DNA of 5,923 bases from Oscillospiraceae bacterium (GCA_900768705.1 CAAGEB010000162.1:1-5923), one strand, 5' to 3'. Shown: positions 1-5,688, counted from the stretch's first letter. The notes: a model not told the origin generated them from the sequence alone. Translations and numbers: made by a program.

Positions 1-12
1 AAGCTTTGTAGC

Positions 13-90
13 GACGGCGTCCGTGCCGTCACTTTGGGCTTTCGCTTCGCAACATCGTGTTACGCCTCCTCGTAAGGCATACAGCCTTAC
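13..90. repeat. Cluster of three inverted repeats, probable dispersed repeat element
   Basis: Three short hairpins lie in a row downstream of the chemotaxis receptor gene. They are GACGGC/GCCGTC (13-18 with 25-30, six-base loop), CGCAACA/TGTTACG (48-54 with 58-64, loop TCG) and GTAAGGC/GCCTTAC (72-78 with 84-90, loop ATACA). The middle stem has a C-A mismatch on the plus strand that becomes a U-G wobble in minus-strand RNA. The flank at about 91-118 has two near-copies of a CATTC-containing motif. The segment up to about 160 has no credible gene and does not resemble the coding DNA next to it. I infer a member of a dispersed intergenic repeat family, but copy number cannot be seen from one window. 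None of the hairpins is followed by a U tract, so they are poor intrinsic terminators. Confidence 0.5.
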
Positions 91-161
91 TTCGTCGGCA
101 TTCCTCGCATTCGGCGCACTCTACTCATTTTCACTTTTCAAACTGGTTTTTAGAGGTTCCC

Positions 162-1850
162 TTATTCCTCAACGGTTTCCTCCAGCGAGAATTCGCCAAC
201 CAGACTATTGAGTGCGTGAGCCTGATCGGAAAGCTCCTGAGCTGTTGCTGCGCTTTCCTCGGAAGTGGCAGAATTGGTCTGAACCACGGCGGAAATCTGA
301 TCGATACCCACAGTCACCTGCTTTACTGCGTCGGATATATCCGCAGACGCACCGGAAATCTTTTCGTTGATCTTCGATACCTCCATTGTGGAAGCAGAAA
401 CGCTCTCCATTTTCTGCGCCACATCATCCACCAGAGCATTGCCCTTGTTGATTGCTTCAACGGTGTTCTCGATAAGGGAAGTGGTGTTCTGGGCTGCTTC
501 TGCGCTCTTGCCTGCCAGATTGCGCACTTCGTCCGCAACCACCGCAAATCCCTTGCCCGCTTCTCCCGCACGGGCAGCCTCAATAGCCGCATTAAGAGCC
601 AGAATATTGGTCTGGAAGGCTATATCCTCAATGGTTTTAATAATCTTCTGGGTTTCGCCGGAGGAAGTCTGAATATCGTTCATCGCATTGACAAGCTCAT
701 TCATCTTGCTGATAGCTTCCTGCATTTCGCCGCCGGCTTCATTGGTCTTATTGCTTGCTTCCACGGCGTCGGCGGTATTCTTCTGAACCATTCCGGAAAT
801 TTCGGTAATTGTAGCCGCCAGCTCTTCAATGGAGGAAGCCTGCTCGGTTGCGCCCTGCGCCAAAGCCTGTGCGCCTCCCGAAACCTGATCCGCGCCCTGT
901 CCCACACGCTCTGCGGAATCCGTTATATTGCGGATAGTATCGGTCATTCTGGATACGAAATTCTTAAGAGAAGAAAGTATTTCGCCGAAAGAACCTATGT
1001 AAATGGATTCATCCGGAATAGAAACCCGAAGATTTCCTTCTGCGCAATCCTTGCAAACCATTTCTATATCGCTGATAACGCTGCCGTTTGTGCGGCAAAG
1101 ATTACGCATACATTCTGCCAGCTGTCCGAATTCATCCTTGGAATTATGGCTGATTTCCACATCAAAGTTGCCCTTTGCCATTTCATCGGCACCATTTTTC
1201 AGAGTGTTCACTGTGCCGACAATGTACTTCACAATATAGATGATGAAAACTGCGCTAAGCGCTATTGCTACAACGGCAAAACCGATAAGGAAGAAAATGC
1301 TTCCCATAATGCTGTTCTGACCCAGACGGTATTCATATTCCGCATGCTCGTCGGTAACGGTGTTCATACTTTCGATAAGACTCATAGCCTGTTTCAGGGT
1401 GGGACCTATCTCGTTTTTAAACTCCTCGTAAGCCTTTGCCGTATCATTTGACTGCGCATAGCCCGCAAAAACATCAAAGCCGTTCCGGACTGTATTTACA
1501 TAGCCGTCCAGCGTATCAATATCCGCCGGGTCGCCGCTGTAAACATTCCTGAGAGCAGGAAGCTTTTCGCTGATAACCGCCAGGTTCTGTCTGGCAGTGT
1601 CCAGCCTGCCCGAAACTTCCGCAGCGTCCGTATCAATTATGGCAATATTCATATTTTTTGCCGCTTCCTGAAGCTCGGAGCTGATTGTCAGCGTTGCCTC
1701 CGCACCGGAAAAGGCTTTATCCTTGAACTCCTGTATCACGCCGCGAAGCTGCAGCAATGTGAACATAGACGCTGCAACAATAATTATTCCGCACAGAAGC
1801 ACGGAACCGAACGCAATCAAAAGCTTGCTTCTTACCTTCAGATTTTTCAT
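162..1850 (-). CDS. Methyl-accepting chemotaxis protein (4HB sensor, tandem HAMP, MA signalling domain)
   Basis: This is a membrane chemoreceptor of 562 residues that would pass ligand binding outside the cell to CheW/CheA and so to the flagellar motor. A short basic N-terminus (MKNLKVRSK) leads into TM1 (about 10-33). A mainly helical extracellular region (about 34-183) follows that fits a four-helix-bundle sensor, then TM2 (about 184-212). A HAMP domain (about 209-260) contains KDEFGQL, and a second HAMP-like unit (about 261-302) contains EGNLRVS and GSFGEIL. The long signalling coiled coil has the highly conserved tip, with GEAGKGFAVVADEVR at 429-443 inside the IEDIAFQTNILALNAAIEAA neighbourhood. 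Likely methylation segments are near 333-344 (EQASSIEEL) and 524-540 (SEESAATAQ). There is no C-terminal pentapeptide tether for CheR. The ligand is unknown. The ATG at 1850 is supported by AAAGGGG eight bases upstream. All five cysteines are in TM1 (C20) or the HAMP region (C247, C252, C266, C269), which is unusual. The gene appears to be transcribed alone. Family assignment is very secure. Confidence 0.97.
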   Translation of the reverse strand: MKNLKVRSKLLIAFGSVLLCGIIIVAASMFTLLQLRGVIQEFKDKAFSGAEATLTISSELQEAAKNMNIAIIDTDAAEVSGRLDTARQNLAVISEKLPALRNVYSGDPADIDTLDGYVNTVRNGFDVFAGYAQSNDTAKAYEEFKNEIGPTLKQAMSLIESMNTVTDEHAEYEYRLGQNSIMGSIFFLIGFAVVAIALSAVFIIYIVKYIVGTVNTLKNGADEMAKGNFDVEISHNSKDEFGQLAECMRNLCRTNGSVISDIEMVCKDCAEGNLRVSIPDESIYIGSFGEILSSLKNFVSRMTDTIRNITDSAERVGQGADQVSGGAQALAQGATEQASSIEELAATITEISGMVQKNTADAVEASNKTNEAGGEMQEAISKMNELVNAMNDIQTSSGETQKIIKTIEDIAFQTNILALNAAIEAARAGEAGKGFAVVADEVRNLAGKSAEAAQNTTSLIENTVEAINKGNALVDDVAQKMESVSASTMEVSKINEKISGASADISDAVKQVTVGIDQISAVVQTNSATSEESAATAQELSDQAHALNSLVGEFSLEETVEE

Positions 1851-1858
1851 AAATCAAT

Positions 1859-1868
1859 CCCCTTTCTT
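1859..1868 (-). promoter_or_regulatory. Ribosome binding site of the chemotaxis receptor gene
   Basis: The minus-strand sequence AAGAAAGGGG ends eight bases before the ATG at 1850. The spacing is normal, and it supports that ATG over the methionine at residue 29. Confidence 0.75.
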
Positions 1869-1876
1869 TGTCTATA

Positions 1877-1902
1877 ATTATATCACTTTTTGTCACTTTC
1901 AA
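1877..1902 (-). promoter_or_regulatory. Candidate sigma-A promoter of the chemotaxis receptor gene
   Basis: On the minus strand a perfect -10 hexamer TATAAT (1882-1877) lies about 27 bases upstream of the ATG, so the leader would be only about 20 bases. The best -35-like hexamer, TTGAAA (1902-1897), is only 14 bases from the -10, which is shorter than the usual 16-18. Either the -35 is weak or an activator assists. Two tandem 10-base copies, GAAAGTGACA and AAAAGTGATA (1900-1881), occupy the spacer and would suit a regulator. I found no motility-type (sigma-28) promoter with correct spacing. Confidence 0.4.
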
Positions 1903-2011
1903 CCAGTACAAATTTTACTAATATTCAAAGCGTTTTTTTATGCATAATTACTGTTTTATAAAAAATAGGCAGGGCTTCGCCTGTTGCACTTATAAGACAA
2001 TAAGTCTGCTC

Positions 2012-2092
2012 TTTGCTGCCCCTATCCCCGAGGGGGAAGGGGCAGATGTAAGGGTACTCCGTACCCTTGACCCGATCGGGGGGGGCAGCAAA
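2012..2092. repeat. Nested palindromic element with 11 bp terminal inverted repeats
   Basis: The ends are perfect 11 bp inverted repeats, TTTGCTGCCCC (2012-2022) and GGGGCAGCAAA (2082-2092). Three smaller palindromes sit inside. The first is CTGCCCC/GGGGCAG (2016-2022 with 2039-2045), extended inward by CCCC/GGGG. The second is AAGGGTAC/GTACCCTT (2050-2057 with 2061-2068, loop TCC). The third is the self-complementary CCCGATCGGG (2071-2080). The left arm can therefore pair with either an internal partner or the far end. The element is non-coding and lies between the operon's terminal hairpin and the chemotaxis receptor promoter. Its size and structure resemble a miniature inverted-repeat or REP-like element. 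No target-site duplication is obvious. A 12-mer from it recurs on the other strand at 5675-5686. Confidence 0.55.
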
Positions 2093-2096
2093 TTGT

Positions 2097-2124
2097 GAGC
2101 CGGCGTGAAAACTCACACCGGCTC
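2097..2124 (-). terminator. Probable transcription terminator hairpin after the three-gene operon
   Basis: Twelve-base arms (2097-2108 and 2113-2124) flank a four-base loop, 21 bases after the stop codon of the lipoprotein gene. In minus-strand RNA all twelve pairs form, one as a U-G wobble. On the plus strand that pair is a C-A mismatch, so selection for the minus-strand RNA structure is plausible. The following bases are ACAATTTGC, so the U tract is weak. The hairpin may be an inefficient terminator or a stabiliser of the mRNA 3' end. Confidence 0.55.
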
Positions 2125-2145
2125 GGAAATATTAACAAACTGTTT

Positions 2146-3981
2146 TTACAGGCTATATGCAAAGCCTCCCATTTGACGGAGATCATCCCGTGCGCCACCG
2201 GGTCTGCCTCCGTGACCGCCCATTCCGCCGCCGAAGCCGCCGCCCATTCCGCCTTGAGCGGAAGCTCCGCCGCCCGAAACGCCGTTTTCTGCGGTTACGG
2301 TACTCAGAAGCTCATCTCCCGCATATATGCTGTAGTCATTTCCCGCAACAAACTTATCGGAGGAGAAAATCAGCGAGCCGCACTGCTTGGGAGTGGTGGT
2401 TGTAAGAATTACATTTCCATCGGCGTCCTTTACGGAAATAACGCTGTCAGCCTTAACATCGGCATAGATTGAAAGACAGGGCTGGGAAAGAGTACTGGGT
2501 GCCTGTGCCATGCCGCTTGAACCAAGCGCAATCAGCGTTCCGCCGCTCACGGCGAAGGATTTTTCATAATCAAGTGCGCCGTTTCCGCTGCTGACAGGAC
2601 CGTAAACCACAATATTTCCTCCGCTCTGGGCAATGGTGCCGTTGCTGTCGATACCGTCGCCCTCCGCATTTACGGTAATGTTGCCGCCGGAAATGGAAAT
2701 ATAATACTCTTCCGAGTTATCATTAAAGCCGAAGAACTGTCCGTTATCGCCGCCTGCCGCATTTATTCCGTCATCGGAAGCTACCACTTCAATATTTCCT
2801 CCGGAAATTTCTATATTCTTTCCCTCCAGACCTTCGTAGCTCTTAGTTACGATAATCGTTCCGTCCTTTATGGTAAGGGTTTCATCTGCGTGAACTCCGT
2901 CGTCGCAGGAGGAAAGGGTCATGCTTCCGCCGTTTATTTTCACATTTGCATTGGAATGAATGGTATCGTCTGCGGAAGTAAGGACAATCTCTCCGCCGTC
3001 AATCACCATATCTCCTCCCGACTTTATACCCTTCATACTATCTGTATCTCCGGAGCTTGTATCACGGTCAAAGGGGTCTCCCGGCTTGTTGGTAATTTCC
3101 TCGTGAGCCGCTTCTCCACCTGTTTCTGCGGTTATCTTTCCGCCTTTTACCGTCAGCGTGGTTTCCGCCTGAATACCGTCCTTTGCCGCCGTTATGTCGA
3201 TAACGCCGCCGGATATATCAATATATCCCATACCGCCGTCGGTATCATTGGTGGACTTGATTCCGTCACCGCCCGCCTTTACGGTAATTTCGCCGCCGAG
3301 TATCTGGGCAAAGTCCTTTCCGGTTATTCCGTCGTCCACTGCCGTAATATCAATTACTCCGCCGTTTATCACCAGACCGTCCTTGCACTTGATACCGTCC
3401 TTGTAATTTCCTGTAACTGCAAGACTTCCCCCGCCGTTTATCTTCATATCGCTGCGGGAGAATACCGCTGCGTCGGGTTCATCCTCCCCTTCCTCAAAGG
3501 TGTAATTCTCCGTATCGGAAACGCTGTTTTCGGTGTTTTCGGAAAGGGTAAGAGTAAAGCTCTTTGCGCTTTCGCAGTCAATAACGCACCCGTTTTTGGC
3601 GGTCAGGGAAACACCGCCGAGAATAACGGTTACATCGTCATTCTTCTTATCTGCGCTGATAATTACTTTTGCATCGGAGGAATTGCCCGAAAGATAATAC
3701 ACTCCCGCCTTGCTTATAGTAACCGTGTTCCCGGAAACGCTTGCGCCCTCTCCGCTTACGGAAATGCCGCTGTCCGCAAAGGAAATATCTGCGGTATGAC
3801 TTTCGACAACCGCACTGCTGTCGCCGGGTTCTGAGCTTACGGAGGTTTCCGATTCTCCGCTGCTTTCCGCAGCCGATACGGAGGATACATCCGAGCTGCC
3901 GCTGCTACTGCTTTCGGAACATCCTGTAAAGCCTACTGCCACTGCGCATATTGCCGCCCATGTTCTGAAATTCATACTCAT
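2146..3981 (-). CDS. Cthe_2159-type carbohydrate-binding beta-helix lipoprotein
   Basis: This is an exported, lipid-anchored protein of 611 residues. A signal peptide (1-20) ends in FTGC with the lipidated cysteine at 21; phenylalanine at -3 is less usual than leucine. A Ser/Glu-rich linker (22-60) should span the cell wall. A beta-sandwich-like lead-in (about 65-175) precedes a parallel beta-helix (about 180-485). The helix is built from coils carrying IxISGGxIxIxA followed by a DGI-type turn, at residues 194, 216, 238, 267, 316, 338, 360, 382, 403 and 441, often exactly 22 residues apart. A charged insertion (289-315) interrupts the helix. A C-terminal domain (about 495-565) ends in a Gly/Met-rich tail (570-597). 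The architecture matches the family of Clostridium thermocellum Cthe_2159, a Ca2+-containing beta-helix reported to bind cellulose and polygalacturonate. The ATG at 3981 follows an in-frame TAA by one codon; GGAGG is 15 bases upstream, a long spacing. The gene is last in the operon, 36 bases after the DUF4956 gene. The true ligand here is unknown. Confidence 0.88.
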   Translation of the reverse strand: MSMNFRTWAAICAVAVGFTGCSESSSSGSSDVSSVSAAESSGESETSVSSEPGDSSAVVESHTADISFADSGISVSGEGASVSGNTVTISKAGVYYLSGNSSDAKVIISADKKNDDVTVILGGVSLTAKNGCVIDCESAKSFTLTLSENTENSVSDTENYTFEEGEDEPDAAVFSRSDMKINGGGSLAVTGNYKDGIKCKDGLVINGGVIDITAVDDGITGKDFAQILGGEITVKAGGDGIKSTNDTDGGMGYIDISGGVIDITAAKDGIQAETTLTVKGGKITAETGGEAAHEEITNKPGDPFDRDTSSGDTDSMKGIKSGGDMVIDGGEIVLTSADDTIHSNANVKINGGSMTLSSCDDGVHADETLTIKDGTIIVTKSYEGLEGKNIEISGGNIEVVASDDGINAAGGDNGQFFGFNDNSEEYYISISGGNITVNAEGDGIDSNGTIAQSGGNIVVYGPVSSGNGALDYEKSFAVSGGTLIALGSSGMAQAPSTLSQPCLSIYADVKADSVISVKDADGNVILTTTTPKQCGSLIFSSDKFVAGNDYSIYAGDELLSTVTAENGVSGGGASAQGGMGGGFGGGMGGHGGRPGGARDDLRQMGGFAYSL

Positions 3982-3995
3982 ATTTTAATCAAGCC

Positions 3996-4007
3996 CCCTC
4001 CAAAGGG
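3996..4007 (-). promoter_or_regulatory. Ribosome binding site region of the lipoprotein gene, possibly folded
   Basis: The minus strand reads CCCTTTGGAGGG here and continues into GGGC. The strong GGAGG (4001-3997) lies within a possible 4 bp stem, CCCU/AGGG with loop UUGG. The distance to the ATG is 15 bases from GGAGG, or 12 from the adjoining G run. The hairpin is weak and could form only between ribosomes, but it might lower translation of the third gene relative to the first two. Confidence 0.35.
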
Positions 4008-4017
4008 TATCACAGAA

Positions 4018-4692
4018 TTACATTTCTTCGTGATTATCTGCCAGAATGGAACAGGAAACCGTAAGATTTCCGTTTCTCACACGGATTTTGTCAAGAAACT
4101 CCTTTTCCTTTTCTGCGTTTTTAAGAATTACCTCGTATTTAAGTTCGTAAATTGTACCCATATTCACGGTTTTTGACATAACCAGTCTGGAACTGCTGGT
4201 ATATTCCATAAAAATATCCTTGAAGCAGTCGGTATAGTCCATATCCTCGGGAATAAGTATTCTCACAAGCTTTGCGGTTTTAACAATTCCGAAGGCGGGA
4301 ACAAATCCCAGCAGGGCAAGTATTATTCCCACCGCAAGGGCGATTATTACCGCATAGCCCACATAGCCCATTCCCGTGGCAAGTCCTATACCCATAGCGT
4401 AAAATACATAGCACAGCTCCCTTGATGTACCCGGTACCGAACGGAACCGAACCAGATTGAATGCGCCCATTACCGCAATACCCGCTCCCACCGAGCCGTT
4501 TACCAGCATTATCACAGACTGCACCAGCACCGGCAGCACCACCAGAGTTACCATCAGATTTTTGCTTGCCCGTGGGTTCCGCATACGGTAAAGCACCGCT
4601 GCAAGCAATCCCAGAACTGCGGAAGTCGCCGTGCATATCACCGCTCCCTGCGGGGTAAGTCCCACCGCCGAATCTATCACACTCTCAAACAT
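4018..4692 (-). CDS. DUF4956 family multi-pass membrane protein
   Basis: This membrane protein has 224 residues from the ATG at 4692. Hydrophobic segments lie at about 15-35, 46-65, 67-80, 93-112 and 113-131. They are followed by a soluble, probably cytosolic C-terminal domain (about 140-224) with an alternating strand/helix pattern. The signature VRFRSVPGTSRE (81-92) after the glycine-rich GSVGAGIAVMGAFN is the hallmark of DUF4956, a family without an established biochemical function. In related genomes it commonly sits next to VTC-domain genes. An in-frame TTG at 4698 would add two residues, but it is only three bases after the ribosome binding site AGGAG (4706-4702). The ATG at 4692 is nine bases away and gives the usual MFESxxDS start. 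The ATG overlaps the upstream stop codon region by eight bases, so translation is probably coupled. By inference it is the membrane partner or polymer-conducting subunit for the VTC-type enzyme. A general transporter or regulator remains possible. Confidence 0.88.
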   Translation of the reverse strand: MFESVIDSAVGLTPQGAVICTATSAVLGLLAAVLYRMRNPRASKNLMVTLVVLPVLVQSVIMLVNGSVGAGIAVMGAFNLVRFRSVPGTSRELCYVFYAMGIGLATGMGYVGYAVIIALAVGIILALLGFVPAFGIVKTAKLVRILIPEDMDYTDCFKDIFMEYTSSSRLVMSKTVNMGTIYELKYEVILKNAEKEKEFLDKIRVRNGNLTVSCSILADNHEEM

Positions 4693-5407
4693 TTTCAATC
4701 ACTCCTGCCTTATTCTGTCTCACACGATTTTTGTAAAAGCTTCCGTACTTTGAATAGGAAACGCTGAAAATTCTATTTTCAGACAGCAGCCTTGCCAGCT
4801 TCAGCGGAACCGAATCGGCGGATTTAATTTCCATTATCCTGAATGGCTGACCTGTCACAGGCATGCAGGGCAAATCAGAACGCAAATCCGTATCCCCGGT
4901 TCTGTACCGTACATTACCGTCAAAAGTAACACGGAATTCCCTGTCCTCATTGCCGTAATATGCAATCCTGTCGTACATTATCACAGCCTTTGGCATAAGC
5001 TTCATACGCCTTATGCAGTAATCAATCTCATCGAAAACCTGCCTGTTTTCTATGCCCTCCGGAGGTGTTCCCTCCGACACATAATCGTAAAGGACTTTAT
5101 AGGGCATTTCCAGTCTTCGTTTATATACAACGCCCCGATATTTTTTCTTTATTTCAAGAAAGGCGGGAGAATTCTCCGTAACATTGCCGTAGCACCGCAG
5201 TCGGAGCTTTTCCTTGTACTCGGGCTTTGCGATTGAAGTTCTCACCATATCGTAATTCTCGCTGTCAAGGTAAATGTTCTTTATGGTGGAGAGACCATAG
5301 CTGTCTGCTGTCATAAACCCGGCTATATTCTCCGTAATCAACCTGTATTGCTCTTCATTGAGCAGGAATTTCATTTCACGCCGTTTGAAAGTATTGGCAT
5401 AAGCCAT
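4685..5407 (-). CDS. VTC-domain (CYTH/TTM fold) polyphosphate polymerase family protein
   Basis: This is a soluble protein of 240 residues with no signal peptide or membrane segment. It is one complete triphosphate-tunnel domain of the type that, in yeast Vtc4, builds polyphosphate from ATP at the vacuolar membrane. The charged tunnel residues are in the expected order: RREMKF (9-14), YLDS (46-49), KLRLRCYG (67-74), FLEIKKKYRG (83-92) with KRR (96-98), MYDRIAYYG (144-152), FRVTFDGNVRYR (158-169), MEIKSA (192-197) and SYSKYGSFY (217-225). The basic residues that bind phosphate in the family and the acidic EIK near the C-terminus that would bind metal are all kept, so activity looks intact. It lacks the SPX regulatory and DUF202 membrane domains of the yeast protein. 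The next gene, for a membrane protein, overlaps it by eight bases and may supply the missing membrane part. AAGGAGA eight bases upstream supports the ATG. The polymerase role is a family-based inference. Another nucleotide or triphosphate substrate is possible. Confidence 0.9.
   Translation of the reverse strand: MAYANTFKRREMKFLLNEEQYRLITENIAGFMTADSYGLSTIKNIYLDSENYDMVRTSIAKPEYKEKLRLRCYGNVTENSPAFLEIKKKYRGVVYKRRLEMPYKVLYDYVSEGTPPEGIENRQVFDEIDYCIRRMKLMPKAVIMYDRIAYYGNEDREFRVTFDGNVRYRTGDTDLRSDLPCMPVTGQPFRIMEIKSADSVPLKLARLLSENRIFSVSYSKYGSFYKNRVRQNKAGVIENV
4702..4706 (-). promoter_or_regulatory. Ribosome binding site that decides the DUF4956 gene start
   Basis: AGGAG on the minus strand lies inside the 3' end of the VTC-domain gene. 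It is nine bases from the ATG at 4692 but only three from the TTG at 4698, which favours the ATG. Confidence 0.7.
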
Positions 5408-5414
5408 TGCGCTT

Positions 5415-5421
5415 TCTCCTT
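5415..5421 (-). promoter_or_regulatory. Ribosome binding site of the VTC-domain gene
   Basis: AAGGAGA on the minus strand has its GGAG eight bases before the ATG at 5407. It is a near-consensus site and fixes the start. Confidence 0.8.
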
Positions 5422-5455
5422 CCGGATAACCCTGCTGTTTTGTTTTTGTATCTAT

Positions 5456-5488
5456 ATTCTAATTTATTTTTGTGATACTTTTATGATA
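5456..5488 (-). promoter_or_regulatory. AT-rich upstream region of the operon with a weak candidate promoter and tandem repeat
   Basis: The operon promoter must lie between the terminator at 5541 and the ATG at 5407. The best -10-like hexamer I see on the minus strand is TAGAAT (5461-5456), without a recognisable -35 at the right distance. Just upstream are two adjacent 11-base copies, TATCATAAAAG (5488-5478) and TATCACAAAAA (5477-5467), matching at 9 of 11 positions. They could be a regulator site, but AT-rich DNA produces such repeats by chance. Confidence 0.25.
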
Positions 5489-5540
5489 AAGGAAAAAGCG
5501 TTTTGTTAAAAAAATGTAAACTTTCCCGTTCCGGAATGTG

Positions 5541-5568
5541 AAAAAAAAGAGCCTGATAATTCAGACTC
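5541..5568 (-). terminator. Rho-independent terminator on the minus strand
   Basis: An 8 bp stem (GAGTCTGA at 5568-5561 with TCAGGCTC at 5556-5549, loop ATTA) is followed directly by eight T residues (5548-5541) on the minus strand. One pair is a U-G wobble in minus-strand RNA and would be a C-A mismatch on the other strand, which fixes the direction. It would end a transcript coming from beyond the right edge and insulate the operon promoter. Confidence 0.85.
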
Positions 5569-5650
5569 ACAGCATTATTGGAAAAACATTTTGCGGCTTG
5601 TGCAAAGGGCAATATTATTCGACGGTTTTGCAGGGCTTAACTCACAAACC

Positions 5651-5688
5651 AACCCCCTTTTGCAAGGGGGTTAGGGGGATAGGGGCGG
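5651..5688. repeat. GC-rich inverted repeat sharing a 12-mer with the 2012-2092 element
   Basis: AACCCCCTT (5651-5659) and AAGGGGGTT (5664-5672) form a perfect 9 bp palindrome with loop TTGC. It is followed by GGGGATAGGGGC (5675-5686), the exact reverse complement of the 12-mer at 2018-2029. The two sites are probably related copies of one intergenic repeat family in opposite orientation. Confidence 0.55.

Noticed and set aside
23..211. A small plus-strand frame (62 codons) across the left repeat segment
   Set aside because: It runs through hairpins and into the antisense of the receptor gene's 3' end and lacks a ribosome binding site. It is probably a spurious frame within a repeat.
57..1451. 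A long open frame on the plus strand (464 codons) opposite the chemotaxis receptor gene
   Set aside because: It is fully antisense to a certain gene for most of its length. Its translation is rich in His, Cys, Asn and Leu with no domain pattern, and it follows from the codon use of the receptor gene, which leaves few stops in that frame.
1851..1910. A riboswitch or sigma-28 motility promoter ahead of the receptor gene
   Set aside because: The leader predicted from the TATAAT is only about 20 bases, too short for a riboswitch. No sigma-28 -35 and -10 pair with correct spacing could be placed.
2012..2124. A CRISPR array, given several repeated palindromes
   Set aside because: There are no equal-length direct repeats separated by unique spacers. 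The structures are inverted repeats of differing sequence.
2890..3834. A plus-strand open frame of 314 codons opposite the beta-helix lipoprotein gene
   Set aside because: It is a shadow of the repeated Gly/Asp/Ile codons on the other strand. It has no ribosome binding site or recognisable domain.
4280..4636. A second minus-strand frame inside the DUF4956 gene
   Set aside because: It overlaps a well-supported gene in another frame and encodes a Gly/Cys-rich sequence typical of frame-shifted membrane protein codons.
5576..5665. A short minus-strand open stretch ending in TAA just before the terminator at 5541-5568
   Set aside because: It has no ATG and no ribosome binding site at its beginning, starts inside a palindromic repeat, and gives only about 25-30 residues without a recognisable pattern.
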